The position numbers and the translations under genes were made by a program. Under the pieces are notes generated by a model. It did not search any database, was not told the origin of the DNA, and saw only the letters and a program-made list of their open reading frames with translations. Source: Balneolales bacterium (GTDB taxonomy: Bacteria > Bacteroidota > Rhodothermia > Balneolales > Balneolaceae). From it: DNA of 13,816 nucleotides. This document shows, in pieces, positions 7,476-13,816 of this stretch (positions within the stretch are counted from its first letter, which is position 1; every line of letters starts with the position of its first letter). The stretch covers positions 1 through 13,816 of the forward strand of contig JAURMN010000035.1 in the NCBI GenBank assembly GCA_030830725.1, written 5' to 3'.

Positions 7476-9494
7476 ATGAAAGACTTAAAATCATTTTTAA
7501 AAAACGGATCCTTAAACCTTAGCAAAATGCAATTCATTGAAGAGGATTTTGAACAAGACACTCCTGTTGAATCTGAAGCTTTAGATGCTGAGGAAGGAAA
7601 TGTAACAACTGCAGAGGCTGAAATTGCCATTTATACAGCGGATTCCGAAACCGATGATGTGGATGAAGAGATGGAGTGGGCTGATGACTTATCCTGGCAA
7701 CCGCAAGATGAACCCTCTTGGGGAGAAAATGAAGTCTCAGGCGAAAATATTGACGAATTCGCATCTTGGAATACTGAATCGTTGGCACAGGATTCCGTGG
7801 AAATGGAACTTATTGAGCAGGAAGCCATGGAGCAGGAACCCGTTCAAAACGAGGTGCCTGTAGCGATGCCGGTTGCGACGTCTACTGTTATTCCTGTTAC
7901 GACAACGGATTTCACACCGGCTGCAACCACGGTTACAACTCCGGTAATGACTCCGGCTGCTTCGTCTGCGACAACTCCGGTTGCATTGCCTACACCTCAT
8001 ACTATAAATTCCGTACCTGCGGCTGCACAACCCTTACAATTCCAATTTGACGAACAACACCTGGACGCTGCCAAAATAAAAGTCATTGGTATTGGCGGTG
8101 GAGGGGGAAATGCCGTTAACTACATGATTGAAAAGGGCCTCGATAGTGTAGAATATATAGCTTTAAATACCGATGCTCAGGCTTTAAAAAACAATAAAGC
8201 TTCGATTAAGATTCAGGTGGGATCATCTCTCACTGGAGGATTGGGGGCGGGTGCTCGTCCAGAAGTAGGTCGCGAAGCGATCGAAGAAAACAGACACGAA
8301 ATCGAAGAGGCGATTGAAGGTGCGGATATGGTCTTTATTACTGCAGGAATGGGCGGTGGGACCGGGACTGGTGGAGCGCCGATTGTAGCCAATATTGCCA
8401 AACGGAAAGGGATTTTAACGGTTGGAATCGTAACCACACCATTTGATTTTGAAGGTCGTATCCGGATGCAATATGCTACCGAAGGCATCCTGGAAATGCG
8501 CGCCCACTGTGACACCCTTATTGTGATTCCAAATGAGCGTTTGTGGGAATTATCAGAAGAGGTGACCTCCATGGTAGACTCATTTGCACAGGCTAATGAT
8601 GTGCTCTATAATGCGACTCGTGGTATTTCAGATCTGATACTTCTGCCTGGATTGATTAACCTGGACTTCGCGGATGTTCGCACAACCATGACAGCCGGTG
8701 GGGCTGCAATTATGGGATCCGCCAGTGCAACCGGCGCCGAGCGTGCTGAAATTGCCGCTCATGAAGCCATCAACTCTCCGCTGCTGGATGGTGTAAGCAT
8801 TCGTGGTGCTCGAAACGTATTGGTTAATATTTCATCGAGTAAATCCCTCCGAATGCAGGAATTTGCCCTTGCTAACAGCATTATCAAAAATGAAGCGGGT
8901 GATGATGCTGAGATCATTATGGGTACGGTTTTGGATGAGTCATTCGGAGACGAATTGCGGATTACGGTAATTGCTACCGGATTTGAGTTCCAGGAAGGAT
9001 CCTTTCAGGTACAATCCAAAACAGCAGGAGCGTCATCCCTGACTGGCACGAAATCCTCCTTTAACCGTACGGGTTATACCACTCCAGCACAATCGGCTCC
9101 AGCTCCAGTTACACCAACTCCTTCTCCGGCTACGATGCCTCCAGCCGCTTCGACATTTGTAAACCCTGCTGTATCTGCAACACATACCAACCCAATGCAG
9201 ATGGAGCGCAGATTAGAGAAAGATTCAACCGATTTTTACCGTGGAGAGCAGAATCTGAAGATTTTGGATGCCCCGGCTATTCATAGGCGGACACTGAGAC
9301 ATAGTGCGGCTCAGACACAGGCAGATGAAGATATCCGTCCTGTATCTACTCCAAATTCAGATCCGACTAATCCAAATGCATTCACTTCAACTTCCGCATC
9401 GACTTCGTCGAATTACCCGAATTGGCAGCCCAAACAAAAAATTGATAAGTCTGACTCTGAACAGCCTGCCTTTTTAAGACGAATTATGGATTGA
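7476..9494 (+). CDS. ftsZ: Cell division GTPase FtsZ with a long acidic N-terminal extension and long C-terminal linker
   Basis: The tubulin-like GTPase that polymerises into the Z-ring. The core spans about residues 199-505: KIKVIGIGGGGGNAVN (from K200), the tubulin signature GGGTGTGGAP (293-302), and the T7-loop NLDFADV (395-401) with D397 and D400 intact. Both GTP binding and hydrolysis should therefore work. At 672 residues it is far longer than the usual 350-450. About 198 residues precede the core, where E. coli FtsZ has roughly ten. Residues 1-17 are basic, 22-125 are rich in Asp/Glu and carry four Trp, and 130-190 are Thr/Pro/Ala-rich with TTPV repeats. A disordered linker (506-661) leads to the tail peptide QPAFLRRIMD (663-672), the presumed FtsA-binding site. 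Starts at residues 131 or 158 would shorten the extension, but would leave about 400-470 nt of open frame unexplained. A terminator follows. Confidence 0.96.
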   Translation: MKDLKSFLKNGSLNLSKMQFIEEDFEQDTPVESEALDAEEGNVTTAEAEIAIYTADSETDDVDEEMEWADDLSWQPQDEPSWGENEVSGENIDEFASWNTESLAQDSVEMELIEQEAMEQEPVQNEVPVAMPVATSTVIPVTTTDFTPAATTVTTPVMTPAASSATTPVALPTPHTINSVPAAAQPLQFQFDEQHLDAAKIKVIGIGGGGGNAVNYMIEKGLDSVEYIALNTDAQALKNNKASIKIQVGSSLTGGLGAGARPEVGREAIEENRHEIEEAIEGADMVFITAGMGGGTGTGGAPIVANIAKRKGILTVGIVTTPFDFEGRIRMQYATEGILEMRAHCDTLIVIPNERLWELSEEVTSMVDSFAQANDVLYNATRGISDLILLPGLINLDFADVRTTMTAGGAAIMGSASATGAERAEIAAHEAINSPLLDGVSIRGARNVLVNISSSKSLRMQEFALANSIIKNEAGDDAEIIMGTVLDESFGDELRITVIATGFEFQEGSFQVQSKTAGASSLTGTKSSFNRTGYTTPAQSAPAPVTPTPSPATMPPAASTFVNPAVSATHTNPMQMERRLEKDSTDFYRGEQNLKILDAPAIHRRTLRHSAAQTQADEDIRPVSTPNSDPTNPNAFTSTSASTSSNYPNWQPKQKIDKSDSEQPAFLRRIMD

Positions 9495-9607
9495 ACGGAG
9501 ATAAGGCAAGGCTTTCCCGAATGTGAGAGTTCGAATAACGAATCCACTAAACCAGTAAAGCTAGACGCCTGAAATGATTCTTAACCTTGCTATAGATTGC
9601 TAAAGTC

Positions 9608-9644
9608 AAAGGGGGTACCGTGAAAAGTATCCCCTTTATTTTTT
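9608..9644 (+). terminator. Rho-independent terminator ending the dcw cluster
   Basis: Seven perfect pairs, AAAGGGG (9608-9614) with CCCCTTT (9631-9637), are extended by GTAC (9615-9618) against GTAT (9627-9630), giving an 11-bp stem with one G-U pair and an 8-nt loop. The tract ATTTTTT (9638-9644) follows. It lies 113 nt after the ftsZ stop. On the minus strand the hairpin is followed by GACTTTA rather than a T tract, so it probably acts mainly for ftsZ. The rest of the 9495-9722 gap shows no gene or clear signal. Confidence 0.85.
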
Positions 9645-9722
9645 GACCAATTTAAAAGAGTGGCGAAGCGGCAATACGGAGTGGCAAAGGTGACAAGTAT
9701 GGCGACGAACTATAAATCTTTC

Positions 9723-10574
9723 TCAAAGGATTCGAAGAACCATTACTACAGCTACGATGAGAGTGAGAAGTGCAAAGCCAATAGCTGCAGTTCTATCCGA
9801 GACTAGTTTTCCAAATTTTACACCAAAGAACCCTCCAATCCAGGATGTAATTGCCAGTGGAAGCACCACGGCAAAGTCAACATAGCCCAGTGAGAAATCA
9901 GAATGAGCCACGGATACAGGAGTATCGAGGGCAAATTGAATCCAGCCGGAAGTTGAAATAAATACAATGGCGAGTGAGGATACACTGACCGCTTTGGTAA
10001 TTCGTAATCCATAAATAAGGCTCATGATGGGTACCATCGCCACCCCTCCGCCAATTCCAGCCAGAGCGGCTAAAAAACCTCCAATCCCACCTGTGGTAAA
10101 CGTTTTTGGGAGCGATAGGAAAGTCTCTTGATTTGACTTTTTTGGTTGATAATTCGCTGCGCCATTTTCAACTGATAATTCGTTTTCTTCGGTAGGTTTG
10201 AGATAAAAGAAAATTGCCACAACGGCAAGGAGTAGTGCAAAAAAGGAGACAAAAACCCCTTCTGTATAAAATGGAGAGAGTGTTACCTGTTTGCCAAACC
10301 ATACTCCGAGGGTTCCGAAAAAGCCTACTTGAGCTCCCTCCTTGAGATAGAGATTTCCGCCTCTGAATTGCTGCACTGAAGAACTTAATGAGGCAGCAAA
10401 CGTACAAAACAGTGAACTTCCGATAGCCCAGGCCACTGGATTTTCAACTCCTTGTTGACCAAATAACGTAAAGAGAAGCGGGGTAAATAAAATTCCTCCA
10501 CCAATTCCGAAAAATCCAGCTACAACCCCAGCTATTAACCCAAAAATCAACAAAAAGAGAAGTTCTATCCCCAT
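9723..10574 (-). CDS. TSUP-family (TauE/SafE, DUF81) membrane permease
   Basis: A polytopic inner-membrane protein of 283 residues with about eight hydrophobic helices. TauE/SafE-type TSUP proteins move sulfur-containing or organic anions (sulfite, sulfoacetate, thiosulfate); the substrate here cannot be told from sequence. The two halves each carry the family glycine motif: AGFFGIGGGILFTPLL near the N-terminus and AALAGIGGGVAMVPIMSL in the second half, reflecting the known internal repeat. A polar cytoplasmic loop of about 25 residues (around PTEENELSVENG) separates them. I chose the ATG at 10574 because AGAGG lies 7 nt upstream and the family motif then begins at the usual distance. An in-frame ATG at 10625 would add 17 residues. 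No sulfur-metabolism genes are adjacent, so context gives no substrate. Confidence 0.85.
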   Translation of the reverse strand: MGIELLFLLIFGLIAGVVAGFFGIGGGILFTPLLFTLFGQQGVENPVAWAIGSSLFCTFAASLSSSVQQFRGGNLYLKEGAQVGFFGTLGVWFGKQVTLSPFYTEGVFVSFFALLLAVVAIFFYLKPTEENELSVENGAANYQPKKSNQETFLSLPKTFTTGGIGGFLAALAGIGGGVAMVPIMSLIYGLRITKAVSVSSLAIVFISTSGWIQFALDTPVSVAHSDFSLGYVDFAVVLPLAITSWIGGFFGVKFGKLVSDRTAAIGFALLTLIVAVVMVLRIL

Positions 10575-10637
10575 CCGTGCGCCTCTGTTGTGAATCACAA
10601 AAAAGGAAAAAACGATGTCACTCATTTTTAACTGAAC

Positions 10638-10669
10638 TAAACGTAGCCCTATCTTTGTTCGATTGCAAC
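10638..10669 (-). promoter_or_regulatory. Candidate Bacteroidota-type promoter for the permease gene
   Basis: On the minus strand, GTTG (10666-10669) is followed after 20 nt by TACGTTTA (10638-10645). This resembles the Bacteroidota consensus TTTG-N19/20-TAnnTTTG, with one mismatch in each element. Transcription would begin near 10632, about 58 nt before the preferred ATG at 10574 and almost at the alternative ATG at 10625. It lies in the region shared with divergent mutS2. No convincing promoter for mutS2 was found. Confidence 0.25.
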
Positions 10670-10710
10670 CCTTTTTTTGTGAACAGATCCCAAGCCCCTG
10701 TAAATTCCCT

Positions 10711-13143
10711 ATGATCGTCTCATCTCAGACCTTAGAAAAAATCGGCTTTGAGCAGGTGCGTCAAGAAACCCTGAAGCGGATTTACACCCCCATGGGACGG
10801 GAATGGGTAGAGAGACTTACCCCGGTCTCAACACATCTAGCTTTGAGTGAACGCCTGACTCAAGGGCAAGAGATCTTACGTCTTGAGCAGAGTGGAGAAA
10901 GACTCCCTTTGCAACAAGTCGAAGAGATCCGTGTAGCTCTCTCCTCTACTCAGGCTTCGGGAGCAATGCTTTCAGTACAAGTGATTCACCATATTCGGGA
11001 ACATGCAACGCTTGCCCGAATCCTCCGTGAATTTATCCTTCGTCGGAAAGAACAAATGCCAACCTGCATGAATTTTGCGTATAGTCTGTATGAATTACGA
11101 GAATTAGAGCAGACGATTTCCAAGGCTATCAGTGACCATGGGGAGGTCAAAGATGACGCCTCCAAAGAATTAAAAGGTATCCGATCCTCTCTCCGCCGAA
11201 CCCGGCAAAGCCTTCGCAGTACGGCAGATCAATTATTAAGACGCTATCGTAAGGATCAAATGGCGCCGGATGAAGGAGCCACAATTCGTGACGGTCGGTT
11301 GGTTATTCCCCTATTAGTTGAACATAAGAGAAAAGTAAACGGGCTTCTTCATGATCTTTCCGCTACCGGTAAAACTGCCTACATAGAGCCTGCGGAAATG
11401 GTGGAACTCAATAATGAAATTCGATCTCTGGAAATTCAAGAAACCAGAGAGATTGAGCGTATTTTGAGAGAATTGACGTCCTTTGTTCAACAAACGAGAC
11501 CCGAATTAACTTCGAATGCCGAAACTATTGGTTGGATGGATGGTCTTCAGGCAACAGTTCGTACGGGAAGTTCATGGAGTGGGGCCTATCCTATGCAGTC
11601 CGTTGACGGCTATCTGCATCTCAAAAAAGCACGAAACCCGGTTTTAATTCAGCATTTAAAATCACTGCATGTTGTCCCATTAGAGGCAGACCTTCTTCCC
11701 TTCGAACGTGGACTGGTCATTACCGGACCTAATGCCGGTGGAAAATCTGTGGCGATGAAAACTGTAGGCTTATTAAGCGCGCTTTTTCAGTCAGGGTATC
11801 CACTTCCTCTACATCCTGACTCTGCTCTTCCGATTTTAGGTGGTTTGTTTGTCGATATCGGTGATGAACAATCGATTGAAAATGATCTTAGTACTTTTAG
11901 TTCCCGACTGAAGTGGATGAAAACGACGCTGGAGCAACTCTCCAAACTCCCACAGGGTGAGCAGGCCTTAATTTTGATTGATGAAGCCGGAACAGGTACC
12001 GATCCAGAGGAAGGAGGTGCGCTGTTTCAGGCCTTCATTGAAACGTGTCTTACTCTTCCTCAATCGGTTCGCATCATTGTCACTACCCACCACGGGTCCC
12101 TCAAAGTCTTTGCTCACACAACGGAGGGCATGGTAAATGGAGCCATGGAATTCGATCAGGATTTACTCGAGCCCACTTATAAGTTTCGAAAAGGCGTTCC
12201 TGGAAGCAGTTATGCATTTGAAATTGGGAAACGTATGGAGGTTCCGGATATAGTCCTGAACCGTGCCCGAGAGATTATCGGCACCCATTCAGACAAGATG
12301 GGACAACTATTACTGGATCTTGAAAAAAGACTCAGCGAAACAGAGCAAGCACGTCAGACCTATGAAGACTTGCGCACTGAAGCCGAAAAAAGTCAGCAGG
12401 AATATGAGCAACGCTCTTCAGACCTACGGCGTCAAAAAGCACAAAAGCTTGAAGAAGCTTATCTCGAGGCCGAACGCATTCTAAAATCGGCCAATCAACG
12501 CATAGAACAGGCCGTAGAAACCATTGTGCAACAGGGACGAATCGACCGATCCAAGATCAAAGAAGCACGGACAGTGGTGGAACAGGAGAAGCAAAGAATC
12601 TCTGAAAAAAAGAAAACGATAAAGGCTAAGGCTATCCCGCCTACTCAATTTCGGAAAGAAGATCTACCACCCCTTGGTTCCATAATCGGTCTGGTAGGAT
12701 CCGCTTCAGAAGGCGAATTAATTGAAGTAGAGGGGCATCATGCCGTCTTGTTGATGAATGGATTGCGGATTAAAACCCCATTGAATAAACTCCGCCTTAC
12801 TGGAACTTCCCAACCTTCTGCTGTAAAAAAAGGAAAGAAGTCCCCTCGGAAAAAAGGAATCGTAAAGAACCAAACTATTCAGTCCTTATTGGATAAACCC
12901 GTTTCGATGAGTCTGGATCTTCGAGGAAAACGAGGGAATACAGCCATCGAGGAACTCACACACTATCTGGATCACGCCATTGCCCGTGGATTATTCCGAG
13001 TGGAAATTATCCATGGTACCGGTGAGGGAGTTTTAATGAAATTGGTTGCCGAATATCTGTCGGTGCGTAAAGGGGTGAAGCATTTTGAGGCAGCCCCTTA
13101 TGACCAGGGCGGACCGGGGAAGACTCTGGTAACGCTTGGGTAA
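10711..13143 (+). CDS. mutS2: Endonuclease MutS2 (MutS-like ATPase with KOW and Smr domains)
   Basis: An 810-residue homologue of MutS without the mismatch-recognition domain. MutS2 proteins have been linked to suppression of recombination and, in Bacillus, to handling of collided ribosomes. Order of domains: a helical lever/clamp region (1 to about 320); the ABC-type ATPase with Walker A GPNAGGKS (339-346) and Walker B LILIDEAGTGTDPEEGG (D424, E425); a charged coiled coil (about 530-645); a KOW-like segment from PPLGSIIG (653); and a C-terminal Smr domain with LDLRG (735-739) and IHGTGEG (HGTGEG 768-773). All catalytic motifs look intact. The frame is open upstream to a TTG at 10663, but the ATG at 10711 gives the usual N-terminus (MIVSSQTLEKIGFEQV). 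No ribosome binding site is evident. Confidence 0.95.
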   Translation: MIVSSQTLEKIGFEQVRQETLKRIYTPMGREWVERLTPVSTHLALSERLTQGQEILRLEQSGERLPLQQVEEIRVALSSTQASGAMLSVQVIHHIREHATLARILREFILRRKEQMPTCMNFAYSLYELRELEQTISKAISDHGEVKDDASKELKGIRSSLRRTRQSLRSTADQLLRRYRKDQMAPDEGATIRDGRLVIPLLVEHKRKVNGLLHDLSATGKTAYIEPAEMVELNNEIRSLEIQETREIERILRELTSFVQQTRPELTSNAETIGWMDGLQATVRTGSSWSGAYPMQSVDGYLHLKKARNPVLIQHLKSLHVVPLEADLLPFERGLVITGPNAGGKSVAMKTVGLLSALFQSGYPLPLHPDSALPILGGLFVDIGDEQSIENDLSTFSSRLKWMKTTLEQLSKLPQGEQALILIDEAGTGTDPEEGGALFQAFIETCLTLPQSVRIIVTTHHGSLKVFAHTTEGMVNGAMEFDQDLLEPTYKFRKGVPGSSYAFEIGKRMEVPDIVLNRAREIIGTHSDKMGQLLLDLEKRLSETEQARQTYEDLRTEAEKSQQEYEQRSSDLRRQKAQKLEEAYLEAERILKSANQRIEQAVETIVQQGRIDRSKIKEARTVVEQEKQRISEKKKTIKAKAIPPTQFRKEDLPPLGSIIGLVGSASEGELIEVEGHHAVLLMNGLRIKTPLNKLRLTGTSQPSAVKKGKKSPRKKGIVKNQTIQSLLDKPVSMSLDLRGKRGNTAIEELTHYLDHAIARGLFRVEIIHGTGEGVLMKLVAEYLSVRKGVKHFEAAPYDQGGPGKTLVTLG

Positions 13144-13148
13144 AAGGA

Positions 13149-13816
13149 TCAAAAAGCGTAACCGGCACCTATATAAAGCCGAGTTGACTCATCGGAAAAT
13201 CCCACGTCCAACCGCAGAAAGAAGTTTTCACTGCCTACCCCCATGACCCCTCCAAATCCATAACTTATGTGAAGATCCTCAAAGATCTGCTGTGATTTGG
13301 TGGCAATCTGAGGCTCTCTGTGTGCATGTTCCGCAAAATCCCCAAATACTCTCCCCATATCCCAAAAAAATTGTCCACCCAGGCGTAATTCCGCCCTCTT
13401 CCATTCTAGAAACCAGGAACGAAGTTCCGCCATGTAAAGCCATGAAGAATCCCCCTGGTATCGATTCAGGTGAGCACCCCGAAGTCCATCATGAGATCCT
13501 AAACGGGGTTGTAGCCAATGGGGCACCTTCCCAGTTGTATGGTGGAACTGAAGCTGCTGAGCAAAAATGATTTCCCCAAATAGAGGGAGTAAAAAAACGG
13601 GATAAAATCCATTAAGCGTCGCCTTCAAGAGATTCGCATCTACCTGTGAACTAGGAATGGAGGTCTGGAAGATGAATTCCGCAAAAATCCCCTTTCTGGG
13701 TAGTATTTCATGATTTCGGGAATCCAAACGGAGCCCGAAACCCGGTAAAATGGCCCCTGTCAGTGATCCGCCCAGTTCATCTATTGCAAATAGCGAAGTG
13801 GGGCTTTTGGATCTTG
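13149..13816 (-). CDS. Omp85-family (BamA/TamA-like) outer-membrane beta-barrel, C-terminal part, 5' truncated by window edge
   Basis: The minus-strand frame stays open from the window edge to TGA at 13149, giving 221 visible residues. A TTG at 13727 is internal and not a real start, since homologous barrel sequence continues upstream of it (ILPGFGLRLDSRNHEILPRK). The GFGLRLDSRN...PRKG segment is the conserved barrel entry of Omp85 proteins. RLGSHDGLRGAHLNRYQG carries the loop-6 (V/L)RG motif (LRG coded at 13476-13484). The protein ends GAGYAF, with the terminal aromatic residue used as an outer-membrane assembly signal. Omp85 proteins insert or move proteins or lipids across the outer membrane. 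No POTRA domain is visible because the 5' end is missing, so BamA, TamA and other subfamilies cannot be separated. It converges on mutS2 with a 5-nt gap. Confidence 0.8.
   Translation of the reverse strand, partial: RSKSPTSLFAIDELGGSLTGAILPGFGLRLDSRNHEILPRKGIFAEFIFQTSIPSSQVDANLLKATLNGFYPVFLLPLFGEIIFAQQLQFHHTTGKVPHWLQPRLGSHDGLRGAHLNRYQGDSSWLYMAELRSWFLEWKRAELRLGGQFFWDMGRVFGDFAEHAHREPQIATKSQQIFEDLHISYGFGGVMGVGSENFFLRLDVGFSDESTRLYIGAGYAF

Noticed and set aside
7534..8030. Several open frames on both strands across the FtsZ N-terminal extension
   Set aside because: They are low-complexity antisense or shifted readings of Glu-, Thr- and Pro-rich codons. The ftsZ frame is the only one continuous with a conserved domain.
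7476..8069. The FtsZ extension as a separate small gene joined by a frameshift or missing stop
   Set aside because: No stop, frame change or internal ribosome binding site separates it from the core, and the Thr/Pro tether grades into the core. A fusion origin cannot be excluded but nothing in the sequence demands it.
9700..9807. Short + strand open frame starting ATGGCGACG beyond the ftsZ terminator
   Set aside because: It is about 35 codons, mostly antisense to the permease 3' end, with no ribosome binding site or recognisable sequence.
10663..10710. TTG start extending MutS2 by 16 residues
   Set aside because: The added residues do not look like MutS2, the codon is weak, and the ATG at 10711 gives the family N-terminus.
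13149..13727. Treating the Omp85 frame as a complete 192-residue gene starting at TTG 13727
   Set aside because: The frame stays open to the window edge with conserved barrel sequence (GFGLRL) upstream of that codon, so the gene is truncated by the window, not short.
1..13816. CRISPR arrays, tRNA or rRNA genes, insertion sequences, phage or defence genes
   Set aside because: I looked for repeated spaced units, cloverleaf-type sequence, inverted terminal repeats with transposase motifs, and defence-type domains, and saw none. Gaps are short and the genes are core functions.

Overview
The window is a division and cell-wall (dcw) cluster followed by three other genes. From left to right on the + strand it holds the last codons of mraY, then murD, ftsW, murG, murC, ftsQ, ftsA and ftsZ. 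ftsZ is closed by a strong intrinsic terminator. After it come a minus-strand TSUP-family permease gene, a divergently placed mutS2, and the 3' part of a minus-strand Omp85-family outer-membrane barrel gene that runs off the right edge.

The organism is a Gram-negative bacterium, since it has an Omp85 barrel ending in aromatic Phe. It most likely belongs to the Bacteroidota/Balneolota/Rhodothermota/Chlorobiota (FCB) group. The support is the order mraY-murD-ftsW-murG-murC-ftsQ-ftsA-ftsZ without murB or ddl, a Bacteroidota-like MurG C-terminal half (VAGDHQRKNA), an FtsZ C-terminal peptide of the PAFLRR type, moderate GC, and several starts with no recognisable Shine-Dalgarno sequence. Balneolota is my best guess at phylum level, held weakly. 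Unlike typical Bacteroidota, ftsW, ftsQ and ftsA do show good Shine-Dalgarno sequences.

Bases 1-9494 are one tightly packed unit. murG overlaps ftsW by 4 nt, ftsQ overlaps murC by 4 nt, and ftsW and murC follow their upstream genes by 13 and 4 nt. ftsA and ftsZ sit behind gaps of 54 and 60 nt that share a similar 18-nt motif. Together these genes make lipid II (MurD, MurC, MraY, MurG), supply a SEDS glycan polymerase (FtsW), and build the membrane-anchored Z-ring with the DivIB-type linker protein (FtsZ, FtsA, FtsQ).

The most unusual protein is FtsZ, at 672 residues. About 198 residues precede the first GTPase strand: a short basic start, an acidic region with three acidic-x-Ser-Trp motifs, then a Thr/Pro/Ala-rich tether. 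Its long C-terminal linker carries an internal PAxxRR motif that resembles the terminal tail peptide. I saw no CRISPR array, tRNA, rRNA, transposon or phage gene. Apart from the FtsZ architecture the region looks like vertically inherited core genome.
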